The notes under the pieces are model-generated. The model searched no databases. It had not been told where the DNA came from and saw nothing but the letters and a program-made list of their open reading frames with translations. Shown piece by piece: positions 51,002 through 58,948 of a DNA stretch of 64,000 bases. Position 1 is the stretch's first letter. Each line of letters begins with the position of its first letter. Made by a program: the position numbers and the translations under genes. The DNA is from Palsa-851 sp035534435 (lineage in GTDB: Bacteria; Chloroflexota; Dormibacteria; Aeolococcales; Aeolococcaceae). The stretch spans positions 1-64,000 of the forward strand of contig DATLRX010000113.1 of assembly GCA_035534435.1 (NCBI GenBank). Direction: 5' to 3'.

Positions 51002-51463
51002 ATGGACAAGCCGGTGCTGCTCACGCAAGACGGTCTCGTCAAGTTGGAGCGCGAGTTGGAAGAGTTGCGCACGGTACGGCGCTCCGAGGTGGCCGAGCGC
51101 ATCAAGTACGCCAAGGACTTCGGTGACATCTCGGAGAATGCCGAGTACGACGAGGCGAAGAACGAGCAGGGCATGCTCGAAGGACGCATCCTCGTCGTCG
51201 AGAACATGGTGCGCAACCATGTGATCATCGAAGAGGGCAGCGAGAGCGGAGTCATCAGCGTCGGCACGACGGTCGACGTCAAGGACGATTACGGCAAGCA
51301 GACCTTCACCATCGTCGGACCCGCAGAGGTCGATGTGACCACGGGCCGCATCTCGATGGAGTCACCGGTCGGCAAGGCGCTGCTCGGACACAAGGTCGGC
51401 GACACCGTCGACGTGCAGAGCCCCGGCGGCGCGCGCCAGATCAAGATCGTCAAGATCAACTAG
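51002..51463 (+). CDS. greA: Transcription elongation factor GreA
   Basis: Rescues backtracked RNA polymerase. 153 residues, the usual length. N-terminal coiled coil with the tip acidic residues in YAKDFGDISENAEYDEAK, and the C-terminal FKBP-like domain. Followed by lysS after 58 bases. Confidence 0.95.
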   Translation: MDKPVLLTQDGLVKLERELEELRTVRRSEVAERIKYAKDFGDISENAEYDEAKNEQGMLEGRILVVENMVRNHVIIEEGSESGVISVGTTVDVKDDYGKQTFTIVGPAEVDVTTGRISMESPVGKALLGHKVGDTVDVQSPGGARQIKIVKIN

Positions 51464-51521
51464 GCCACCTCGCCGGCGCGTCACGCGCACGGAGCGCGTC
51501 TCGCCGGGGAAGATAGCGCCC

Positions 51522-53075
51522 ATGCCATCCGACGATCTCCTCGCAGAGCGGCGCCGCAAGGTCGATGAGCTGCGCGCACGCGGGATCGCGTCGTACGGCG
51601 TCGACTTCGCCCCGAACGCGACCATCGAGCAAGCGCGCCGCCTGCTCGCGACGTACGAGGCCGATCATCCGGACGCGGAGGCCGACGCCGCGGACCGACC
51701 CGTGGTCTCGGTCGCCGGCCGGGTCATGCAGCTGCGAGACCTCGGCGGCGCCGCGTTCGCGCACGTCGAGGACGAGACCGGACGCATGCAGATGTGGTTC
51801 CGCGCGGACCGCCCCGGCGGCGCCCACGCGCTCGTGAGCATGCTCGACCTCGGGGACATCGTCGGCATCAACGGCCCGCTCACGCGCACGCGTCGCGGTG
51901 AGCCGAGCGTGCTCGTGGACTCGATCACCCTCCTCGTCAAGTCGCTGCACGCTCCGCCGGAGAAGTTTCACGGGCTCCAGGACCAGGAGACGAAGTACCG
52001 CAAGCGCTACCTCGACCTGCTCAGCGATGCGTCGCAGCGACGGCACTTCGCGACTCGCTCGCGAGTGGTTCGCGCACTGCACGCAACGCTCGAACAGCGC
52101 GGCTTTCTCGAGGTCGAGACGCCGATCCTGCAGCCGATTCCCGGCGGCGGCGCCGCCGTGCCGTTCCGCACGCACTGGAACGCGCTGCACGCCGACGTCT
52201 ACCTGCGCATCGCCATCGAGCTCCACCTCAAGCGGCTTCTCGTCGGCGGTTACGCGCGCGTGTACGAGATCGGGCGGGTCTTCCGGAATGAAGGATTGTC
52301 GCCGCGCCACAACCCGGAGTTCACGATGCTCGAGGCGTACCAGGCGTATGCGACGTACGACGACATGCGCGAGCTCACCGAGGCACTGATCACGGCTGCG
52401 GCCAACGCCGCAGGCCCGCAGGTCGCGGAGGAGAGCGAGGGCGGCAGCGCGCCATGTGAGGACCCGCTGCTGCGCACGGTGTTCGGTCAGTCGCTCGACC
52501 TCCGCCCCCCATACCGCATGGAGACCATGGTCAAGCTCGTGCGTGAGCAGACGGGAGTCGACGCGATCGCATCGTGGGATGGCCTGCACGAGGAGGCGGC
52601 CCGGATCGGCGTCGACGTCGCGCCGAAGCTCGGGCCCGGCGCGGTGCTGCTCGAGATCTACGAGCAGCGCGTCGAGGGCACGCTGTGGGAGCCGACGTTC
52701 GTCCTGGACTACCCGGCTGAGGTGAGCCCGCTCGCGCGCCGGCGTCGCGACGATCCGCGTTTCGTCGAGCGGTTCGAGCTCATCGTCGCGGGTCGTGAGC
52801 TCGCCAACGCGTTCAGCGAGCTGAACGATCCCATCGACCAGCGCACGCGATTCGAGGAGCAGGCGCGACTCCGCAGCGCGGGAGATGCGGAGATCCCGCC
52901 GATCGACGAGGACTTCCTCGAGGCCATCGAGGTCGGGATGCCTCCGGCCGGCGGTCTCGGCATCGGGGTGGACCGGCTCGTGATGCTGCTCACCGGCGCG
53001 GTGACGATCCGCGACGTCCTCCTGTTCCCCACGATGCGCCCGCATCGTGGTGGTGAGGGGGGTGCCGAGAGCTGA
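51522..53075 (+). CDS. lysS: Lysyl-tRNA synthetase, class II
   Basis: 517 residues: OB-fold anticodon domain (about 55-150), then the class II core with motif 2 YEIGRVFRNEG and motif 3 GGLGIGVDRLVML. The His/Asp-rich HNPEFTMLE is present. Stop overlaps the serS ATG by one base (TGATG), coupling two synthetases. Confidence 0.95.
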   Translation: MPSDDLLAERRRKVDELRARGIASYGVDFAPNATIEQARRLLATYEADHPDAEADAADRPVVSVAGRVMQLRDLGGAAFAHVEDETGRMQMWFRADRPGGAHALVSMLDLGDIVGINGPLTRTRRGEPSVLVDSITLLVKSLHAPPEKFHGLQDQETKYRKRYLDLLSDASQRRHFATRSRVVRALHATLEQRGFLEVETPILQPIPGGGAAVPFRTHWNALHADVYLRIAIELHLKRLLVGGYARVYEIGRVFRNEGLSPRHNPEFTMLEAYQAYATYDDMRELTEALITAAANAAGPQVAEESEGGSAPCEDPLLRTVFGQSLDLRPPYRMETMVKLVREQTGVDAIASWDGLHEEAARIGVDVAPKLGPGAVLLEIYEQRVEGTLWEPTFVLDYPAEVSPLARRRRDDPRFVERFELIVAGRELANAFSELNDPIDQRTRFEEQARLRSAGDAEIPPIDEDFLEAIEVGMPPAGGLGIGVDRLVMLLTGAVTIRDVLLFPTMRPHRGGEGGAES

Positions 53076-54331
53076 TGCTGCCGCTCCAGCGCATCCGCGA
53101 TGACCCGGAGTCTGTCCGTGACGGCGCGCGCCGCAAGGGCGAGGCGGCGCCGATCGACGAGCTGCTCGCGCTCGACACCGAAGCGCGGGCCTTGCGCACC
53201 GCAGTCGAGCAGGCTCGCGCCGAACAGCGCGCTGCGTCGGCAGCGATGCGTGGTGCGCCGACGGAGGACCAGCGCGCCACGCTCAGCGTGCTGAAGCTGC
53301 AGGTGCAGGACGGGGAGGCGCTGCTGTCCGAGCTCGACGAGCGCGTCCAGGCGCTCCTGCTCGAGATCCCCAACGTGCCGCACGAGAGCGTGCCCGACGG
53401 CGGTGGTCCCGAGGACAACGTGGTCGCGCGCACGTGGGGCGAGCCGCAGGCATTCGACTTCGACGCGCTCCCGCACTACGAGCTCGGTGAGCGCCTCGGC
53501 ATCTTCGACTTCGAACGTGCGGCGAAGATCAGCGGCTCGCGGTTCGCCATCCTTCGCGGTGACGGGGCGCGGCTGCAGCGCGCGCTCACGTCGTTCATGC
53601 TCGACGTCGCGCGCGAGCAGGGATACAGCGAGATCGCACCGCCGTACCTGGTGCGGCGCGAGGCGATGACCGGCACCGCGCAGCTCCCCAAGTTCGAGGA
53701 CGAGGCGTACCACACCGACGACGGGCTCTTTCTCATCCCGACCGCGGAGGTGCCCGTCACCAATCTCTACGCTGGGGAGATTCTCGATGCCGCGCAGCTG
53801 CCGATCGCGCATGTCGCGTTCACGCCGTGCTGGCGGCGAGAGGCCGGTGCGGCCGGCAAGGACACGCGCGGATATGTCCGCCTGCACCAGTTCGAGAAGG
53901 TCGAGATGGTGCGCTTCACGACACCCGAGACGTCGCTCGACGAGCTCGAGCTGATCACGTCGCACGCGGAGCAGGTGCTGCAGCGGCTCGGGTTGCACTA
54001 CCGCGTGCTGCTCATGTGCGCGGGCGACCTCGGCTTCGCGCAGTGGAAGAAGTATGACGTCGAGGTATGGGCCCCGGGGCTGCGGCAGTGGCTCGAGGTG
54101 TCGTCGTGCTCGGTGTTCGCGGACTTCCAGGCGCGTCGCGCCAACATCCGATACCGCCCGTCGGCACAGGAGAAACCGCGTTTCGTGCACACGCTCAACG
54201 GGAGCGCGCTCGGCGTGCCGCGCACCTATGACGCGGTGCTCGAGGCCAGCCAGCAGCGCGACGGATCGGTGGTCATCCCGCCCCCGCTTCGCGCGTACCT
54301 CGGTGGCATGGAACGGCTCGTCGGGCCGTGA
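53075..54331 (+). CDS. serS: Seryl-tRNA synthetase
   Basis: 418 residues. N-terminal antiparallel coiled coil (about 25-105) for tRNA, class II core with motif 2 FTPCWRREAGAAGKDTRG and motif 3 around LNGSALGVPRT. The 3' end overlaps the thioesterase gene by four bases. Confidence 0.95.
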   Translation: MLPLQRIRDDPESVRDGARRKGEAAPIDELLALDTEARALRTAVEQARAEQRAASAAMRGAPTEDQRATLSVLKLQVQDGEALLSELDERVQALLLEIPNVPHESVPDGGGPEDNVVARTWGEPQAFDFDALPHYELGERLGIFDFERAAKISGSRFAILRGDGARLQRALTSFMLDVAREQGYSEIAPPYLVRREAMTGTAQLPKFEDEAYHTDDGLFLIPTAEVPVTNLYAGEILDAAQLPIAHVAFTPCWRREAGAAGKDTRGYVRLHQFEKVEMVRFTTPETSLDELELITSHAEQVLQRLGLHYRVLLMCAGDLGFAQWKKYDVEVWAPGLRQWLEVSSCSVFADFQARRANIRYRPSAQEKPRFVHTLNGSALGVPRTYDAVLEASQQRDGSVVIPPPLRAYLGGMERLVGP

Positions 54332-54807
54332 CCGGCGACGGCATCGACCCGTCGTGGCTCAACGATCGCAGCGCGTTTCAACGGAACTTCGTGCACGGTC
54401 TCCGCAACCCGGCGGGATTGCACCTGCAGTACGCGCTCGACGGCGACCGCGTGTTCACGGAGTGGACGCCGGGCCCCGACCACGTCGGCTTTCCGGGGTT
54501 CGCGCATGGCGGCCTGATGAGCGCGGTGCTCGACGACGCGATGGGTCGTTGCTCGGCGCTGCACCGGCACTGGGTGGTCACCGCGCGACTCGAGGTGCGC
54601 TTTCGTCAGCCCGCGCCGGTGGGGACCGTGCTCCGCGTCGAAGGCTGGATCACGCGGTTGCTGCGCCGCGCGCTGCACACCGAGGGGCGGGTGCTTCTTC
54701 CGGACGGGGCCATCGTGGCTGAGGCGACGGGCACGTACCTCCCGCTGTCGAAAGCCTTGCAGCAGCAGATGGTCGACGCGTGGCCGGGGTTCGAGGAGTA
54801 CCTCTGA
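54328..54807 (+). CDS. Hotdog-fold thioesterase (PaaI-like)
   Basis: 159 residues. Core helix and strand pattern FAHGGLMSAVLDDAMGRCSAL, with Asp and Gly positions of acyl-CoA thioesterases. GTG start overlaps the serS stop (GTGA). Substrate unknown; the coupling to tRNA synthetases seems incidental. Confidence 0.83.
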   Translation: MTGDGIDPSWLNDRSAFQRNFVHGLRNPAGLHLQYALDGDRVFTEWTPGPDHVGFPGFAHGGLMSAVLDDAMGRCSALHRHWVVTARLEVRFRQPAPVGTVLRVEGWITRLLRRALHTEGRVLLPDGAIVAEATGTYLPLSKALQQQMVDAWPGFEEYL

Positions 54808-54933
54808 CCGCGGCCGAGCCGCGCGAGGGAAGATTCGCCGCGGCGCTCCGGGTCACGTGCCACGTGGACTCGTACCAGAGTCGCGTGGGGCGCTCAGCCG
54901 GACGGGCCAGTTCGCGGCGCACCGGGTTGCGCC

Positions 54934-54939
54934 TACAGT
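54934..54939 (+). promoter_or_regulatory. -10-like hexamer before the CYTH gene
   Basis: TACAGT seven bases before the ATG. A GGGAG lies only two bases from the ATG, too close to act as Shine-Dalgarno, so a leaderless message is the better reading. Confidence 0.45.
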
Positions 54940-54946
54940 GGGAGCG

Positions 54947-55552
54947 ATGAGTGAAGAGCAGGAGATCAAGATCCCGGTCAGCGCGGATTTCGTGCTGCCC
55001 GACCTGGATGCGGTCGTCCCTGGAACGCGCGCCGTCGATCGCGGGCTCCTCGAGCTCTCCGCGACGTACTGGGACACCGATCAGCTGACGCTGCTCCACG
55101 CGCAGCTCGGCTTGCGCCATCGCAGTGCTTCGGGGGAAACCGGGCGATGGACGCTCAAGGCCGGCTCTCGCCACGTCGGGCTGGCGGTCTCGCGCGAGGA
55201 AACCGATTTCGCCGGCCCCCCGGATGCGCCACCGGACGACGCGCTGGCGATGGTTCGCGACTCGGTCGGCGACGTTGCGCTGCGCCCCGTCGCAAGCCTG
55301 GTCACCATCCGGCACACCATCGACCTCGTCGCCGGCGAGACCCGGTGCGCCGAGGTCGCCGACGACGTGGTCTCGGTGCGCCTTGAGGATCGGACCGTCG
55401 AGACGTTCCGCGAGGTCGAGGTCGAGCTCTACGACGCCGACGCCGAGCTGATCGACGCTGTCATCGCCCGGCTCCATGGTGCGGGCGCCGCCGATCCCGA
55501 CAGCACGCCGAAGTACGTGCGTGCGCTGCGTGCGCTCGGACACGACGTCTGA
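54947..55552 (+). CDS. CYTH-domain protein (triphosphate tunnel enzyme-like)
   Basis: 201 residues. Begins with an E-x-E-x-K pattern, EEQEIKI, the hallmark of the CYTH fold, followed by ATYWDTDQLTLLHAQLGLRHR and WTLKAG, which carry the basic and acidic tunnel residues. Relatives are triphosphatases, thiamine triphosphatases or adenylate cyclases; the exact activity is open. Confidence 0.82.
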   Translation: MSEEQEIKIPVSADFVLPDLDAVVPGTRAVDRGLLELSATYWDTDQLTLLHAQLGLRHRSASGETGRWTLKAGSRHVGLAVSREETDFAGPPDAPPDDALAMVRDSVGDVALRPVASLVTIRHTIDLVAGETRCAEVADDVVSVRLEDRTVETFREVEVELYDADAELIDAVIARLHGAGAADPDSTPKYVRALRALGHDV

Positions 55553-55574
55553 GAACCGGTCCTCGGGAGACGTA

Positions 55575-55593
55575 GCCCGCTCGTCGCGGGCTG
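55575..55593. terminator. GC-rich hairpin after the CYTH gene
   Basis: AGCCCGC and GCGGGCT with a five-base loop, 22 bases after the stop. No U tract, so a weak or Rho-type end at best. Confidence 0.4.
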
Positions 55594-55731
55594 CGCTCCC
55601 GTCCGGCGGGACCGCCCCCCGGCATCATCCCCCTGGCCGGCAACCCCCCTCCGGTGTGGCCCCTGGCGGAGCATCGTGACAACGGCCAATTCAACCAATA
55701 GCCCCAAATTGAGCTAGGTTCACCATTATTT

Positions 55732-55740
55732 ACGATTCGT
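55732..55740. promoter_or_regulatory. Short palindrome upstream of the MarR gene
   Basis: ACGA-T-TCGT in an unusually AT-rich island (about 55680-55760), within TTCAC...GTGAA half-sites. It could be a site for the MarR protein encoded about 75 bases downstream. Weak evidence. Confidence 0.35.
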
Positions 55741-55798
55741 GAATATATCTTTGCTTGCAGAGCGATCGCGACCCTTTGGGTGGGGTGCCCGCACCTTG

Positions 55799-55804
55799 TA
55801 AAGT
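55799..55804 (+). promoter_or_regulatory. -10-like hexamer before the MarR gene
   Basis: TG-extended-like TTGTAAAGT; TAAAGT lies seven bases before GTG 55812 and ten before ATG 55815. A TTGGGT hexamer is 17 bases upstream. Confidence 0.5.
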
Positions 55805-55814
55805 CGGACGCGTG

Positions 55815-56315
55815 ATGGTAGCGGCGTCGCAGTCCGAAACCAGAGGCAGCGGCTTCTTCCAGGACGCCACGATCGACGATCTCCGTCTGGCGGCGTTCTT
55901 CCGTCGCGGATTCCGGCAGGCGATGATTCAGATCAATCGATCGCTCGCCACATACGACCTCAGCCCGCTGCAGTACCACCTGCTGCTCGAGGCGGGCGCC
56001 GCCGGGTCCGAGGGATGCGTCCAGGGTGATCTCGCCGATTTCATCCAGGCCCCGGAGGCGCGCGTGTCGCTCATGGTCCACGAGCTGAACGCCCGGGGCC
56101 TCGTCCGGACCATGCGGTCCGCCCCGGACCGGCGCATGGTGCGGGTCGGCCTCACCGAAGAGGGCTGCAGGATGGTCGAGGCGGCGCTCCATGCGCAGCG
56201 AGCAGCCCTGCACGAGATGGCGCACGAGTTCGACGTGCCGGGCGTGACGCAGATGCTCCGCGGCGCGGTCCAGCTATACCTCGGGGTCGACATCGCGGAG
56301 GAAGGCCGCCTCTAG
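55815..56315 (+). CDS. MarR-family transcriptional regulator
   Basis: 166 residues (GTG at 55812 also possible). Winged helix: LSPLQYHLLLEAGAAGSEGCVQGDLADFIQAPEARVSLMVHELNARGLVRT, then the beta wing RRMVRVGLTEEG and a helical end. It converges on hpnG with a 42-base overlap of the two coding ends, so transcription of each could affect the other. A link to hopanoid control is possible but only by position. Confidence 0.88.
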   Translation: MVAASQSETRGSGFFQDATIDDLRLAAFFRRGFRQAMIQINRSLATYDLSPLQYHLLLEAGAAGSEGCVQGDLADFIQAPEARVSLMVHELNARGLVRTMRSAPDRRMVRVGLTEEGCRMVEAALHAQRAALHEMAHEFDVPGVTQMLRGAVQLYLGVDIAEEGRL

Positions 56316-56891
56316 CACCGCGCCGACGCGGAGCGCATATCGCGGGGTGTGGATCGCCAGCCACACCGCCTCCCTCCAGTTGGCGGGGTTGCGGATCGCC
56401 CGTCCCGGCCGCACCCAGGCCGGCGAGAGCTCGTGCCGCGGGGTGTCGAGGATCACGCGTACGGTGCCGAAGCGCGGCGCGGTTGCGGCCGCGGCGGCCG
56501 ACTCCATGTCCACCGCCACGTGGCCGCGGCCGGCCCAGTCCCCCCGACCTGAACCGGTGACCATCGCGCTTGTGGAGATGAGCGAGCCGGTGACGACGGG
56601 GAATCCGAGGGATAGCGCGGCGCGCTCGAGCCGCGCGGCCACGACGGGGTCGCAGCCGTGCGTGGTCCCGGTCTCGTCCGAGACGGACGTGGCGATCATC
56701 ACGGTGCCGGGCACCTGGTCCGGCAGCAGCCCGCCACAGAGACCGGCACTGATGACGATCGACGCGTCACCGGGCGCGGCCGTGCCACCGATGCCGACTT
56801 CGGCGACGCGGATGCCCCGCGCGCGCCGCCGGACTCCCCACGCCTCCACGCTCATCGCACAGACAGCCTGCACGCGCTCCTCAGGCGGCAT
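56274..56891 (-). CDS. hpnG: Hopanoid-associated phosphorylase (adenosylhopane nucleosidase)
   Basis: 205 residues from ATG 56891; the longer frame is inside hpnA. Purine nucleoside phosphorylase fold: VISAGLCGGLLPD, DETGTTHGCDP and the DMES motif in VAVDMESAAAA. It removes adenine from adenosylhopane to give the ribosyl side chain. Start overlaps hpnA by 11 bases. Confidence 0.88.
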   Translation of the reverse strand: MPPEERVQAVCAMSVEAWGVRRRARGIRVAEVGIGGTAAPGDASIVISAGLCGGLLPDQVPGTVMIATSVSDETGTTHGCDPVVAARLERAALSLGFPVVTGSLISTSAMVTGSGRGDWAGRGHVAVDMESAAAAATAPRFGTVRVILDTPRHELSPAWVRPGRAIRNPANWREAVWLAIHTPRYALRVGAVLEAAFLRDVDPEV

Positions 56892-57882
56892 AGCCGTGCT
56901 CCCGGTACCAGCGCACCGCGCGCTCGATCGCTGCGCCGACGCTCGACGGGCGGTAGCCGAGCTCATCCATTGCCCTGCGGCTCGTGGAGTACATGTTGAG
57001 CCGCCCCATGTGCACGCCCTCGAGTGGCACTGTGGGCGTTGCGCCGGTGAGTCGGACGCGAAGATCGTCGGCATGGGCGGCAGCGGCCGCGAGCACGTAC
57101 GGCATCTGCACGACTCGCGCTCGCTGCCCGGCGGCTCGCGCGATGAGCCGCCAGAGCTCGGCGAGGCTCAGGTTCACACCACCCGCGATGTACCGCTGCC
57201 GCGGCGCCCCGCGTTCGAGGGCGAGGACGTGCGCCTCCGCCACATCCTCGACAGCGACGACGTTCATCCCGCCGCGGAGCGTTGCCGGCATCCGGCCCCG
57301 GAGCAGGTCGACCACGATCCGGCCGGTCGGCGTGGGCCGATGGTCGCCGGGGCCGACCGGCGCGGTCGGCAGCACGGTGATGACCGGTGTGGTGGCGCTC
57401 AGCGCCGCACGTTCCTGGAGGAGCTTGGACGAGTGGTAGGTGACCGCGCCGGGCCGCGGCGCTGCCCAGCTGCGCTCGTCGACTGGACGTGACGCTTTCG
57501 CCGGTGGCAGCGCGGACGAGCTCGACGTGACCACGGACCGCTCGATGCCGGCGAGACGCGCCACCTCGAGCAATCCCTGCGTCCCGCGGACGTTGACATC
57601 GGCGATGGCCGTCCCGTCGCGCGGAGAGAACGAGTACAGAGCGGCCGTATGCACGATGTACCGGCACCCGCGCAGTGCCGGAAGCAGCGTCGCCGGAGCG
57701 CGGAGGTCGCCCCGCACGGTGATGACGCCGAATGGCAGGTCGTCGCGGCCGCGCACGAGCGCGCGCACCCGGTAGCCGTGCGCCAGGAGCGCAGCCAGCA
57801 CGTGCGACCCGATGAACCCCGAGGCGCCCGTGAGGAACACGTCACCCTGGCCGAGGGCGGGGGCCGGCGAGCCGGGAGCCAC
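56881..57882 (-). CDS. hpnA: Hopanoid-associated sugar epimerase
   Basis: 333 residues, short-chain dehydrogenase/epimerase. NAD fold FLTGASGFIGSHV at about 15, YHSSK active-site motif, and the usual extended C-terminus. HpnA acts in hopanoid side-chain editing, exact role unsettled. GTG start one base after the hpnH stop. Confidence 0.9.
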   Translation of the reverse strand: MAPGSPAPALGQGDVFLTGASGFIGSHVLAALLAHGYRVRALVRGRDDLPFGVITVRGDLRAPATLLPALRGCRYIVHTAALYSFSPRDGTAIADVNVRGTQGLLEVARLAGIERSVVTSSSSALPPAKASRPVDERSWAAPRPGAVTYHSSKLLQERAALSATTPVITVLPTAPVGPGDHRPTPTGRIVVDLLRGRMPATLRGGMNVVAVEDVAEAHVLALERGAPRQRYIAGGVNLSLAELWRLIARAAGQRARVVQMPYVLAAAAAHADDLRVRLTGATPTVPLEGVHMGRLNMYSTSRRAMDELGYRPSSVGAAIERAVRWYREHGYAA

Positions 57883-57883
57883 G

Positions 57884-58921
57884 TCAGTTCAGTTCAGGTT
57901 TGGTCCCGCGCGGCCGGAGGCTGTCGCTCGCTGCCCGAAGCGACTCGCGAAGCGACGACGAGGTGGCGACGACCGCCGTTGGCTCGTAGCCGCAGTGCGC
58001 CATGCAGTTGCCGCAGCGCTCGTCACGCCCCCGGCCGTACTGCTCCCAGTTCGTGGTGTCGATCAGCTCGCGATACGACGTCGCGTAGCCGTCGGACATC
58101 AGGTAGCAGGGACGCTGCCAGCCGAGCACCGAGTAGCTCGGGATGCCCCACGCGGTGCAGCTGAAGTCCACCTTTCCCTCGAGGAAGTCGAGGAAGAGCG
58201 GGGAGTGGTTGAGCCGCCACTTCTTGCGCCGTCCGCCCGCGAACGCGTCGCGGAAGAGCGCATGCGTGCGCTCGACGTTCAACCAGTGATCCTGGTCCGG
58301 AGCCTTCTCGTAGGCGAACCCCGGCGAGATCTGCATGCTGTCGACACCGACCTCGTCGTTGAGGAAGTCCAGGACGCCGCGGATCGAGGCGGCGTCGTCC
58401 TGGTCGAAGAATGTCGTGTTCGTGGTCACGCGGAAGCCGCGCTTCTTGGCGGCGGCGATGGCCGCGATCGCCTTGTCGAACACGCCCGTCCGGCACACGG
58501 ACTCGTCGTGGCGCTCGCGCAGACCATCGATGTGCACGGAGAACGAGAAGTACGGCGACGGCGTGAAGAGATGCAGCTTCTTCTCGAGCAGCAGCGCGTT
58601 GGTGCAGAGATACACGTAGCGCTTGCGCGCGACGAGCGCCGCCACGATCTGATCGATCTCCTTGTGCACGAGCGGCTCACCGCCGGCGATCGAGACCATC
58701 GGCGCCTCGCACTCCTCGACGGCGTCGATGCACTGCTGCACCGTCAGACGGCGCTGCAGGATGGCATCCTCGTGCTGGATCTTGCCGCAACCCGCGCATG
58801 CGAGGTTGCACTGGTAGAGCGGCTCGAGCTGCAGCACGAGCGCGAACTTCTCGTTGTGGCGCAGCTTCTGCCGGGCAACGTACGTCCCAACCCGCAACGC
58901 CTGTCGCAGTGGCACTGCCAT
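57884..58921 (-). CDS. hpnH: Adenosyl-hopene transferase (radical SAM)
   Basis: 345 residues. Radical SAM cluster C38, C42, C45 in CNLACAGCGK, the GGEP strand, and a C-terminal Cys set (CGNCMAHCGYEPTAV) typical of HpnH. It joins adenosine to hopene, the first side-chain step. Followed by hpnA and hpnG, giving a complete C35 start. Confidence 0.93.
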   Translation of the reverse strand: MAVPLRQALRVGTYVARQKLRHNEKFALVLQLEPLYQCNLACAGCGKIQHEDAILQRRLTVQQCIDAVEECEAPMVSIAGGEPLVHKEIDQIVAALVARKRYVYLCTNALLLEKKLHLFTPSPYFSFSVHIDGLRERHDESVCRTGVFDKAIAAIAAAKKRGFRVTTNTTFFDQDDAASIRGVLDFLNDEVGVDSMQISPGFAYEKAPDQDHWLNVERTHALFRDAFAGGRRKKWRLNHSPLFLDFLEGKVDFSCTAWGIPSYSVLGWQRPCYLMSDGYATSYRELIDTTNWEQYGRGRDERCGNCMAHCGYEPTAVVATSSSLRESLRAASDSLRPRGTKPELN

Positions 58922-58948
58922 GACTCGCTCCTTTCTCCTGGTTTCTGC

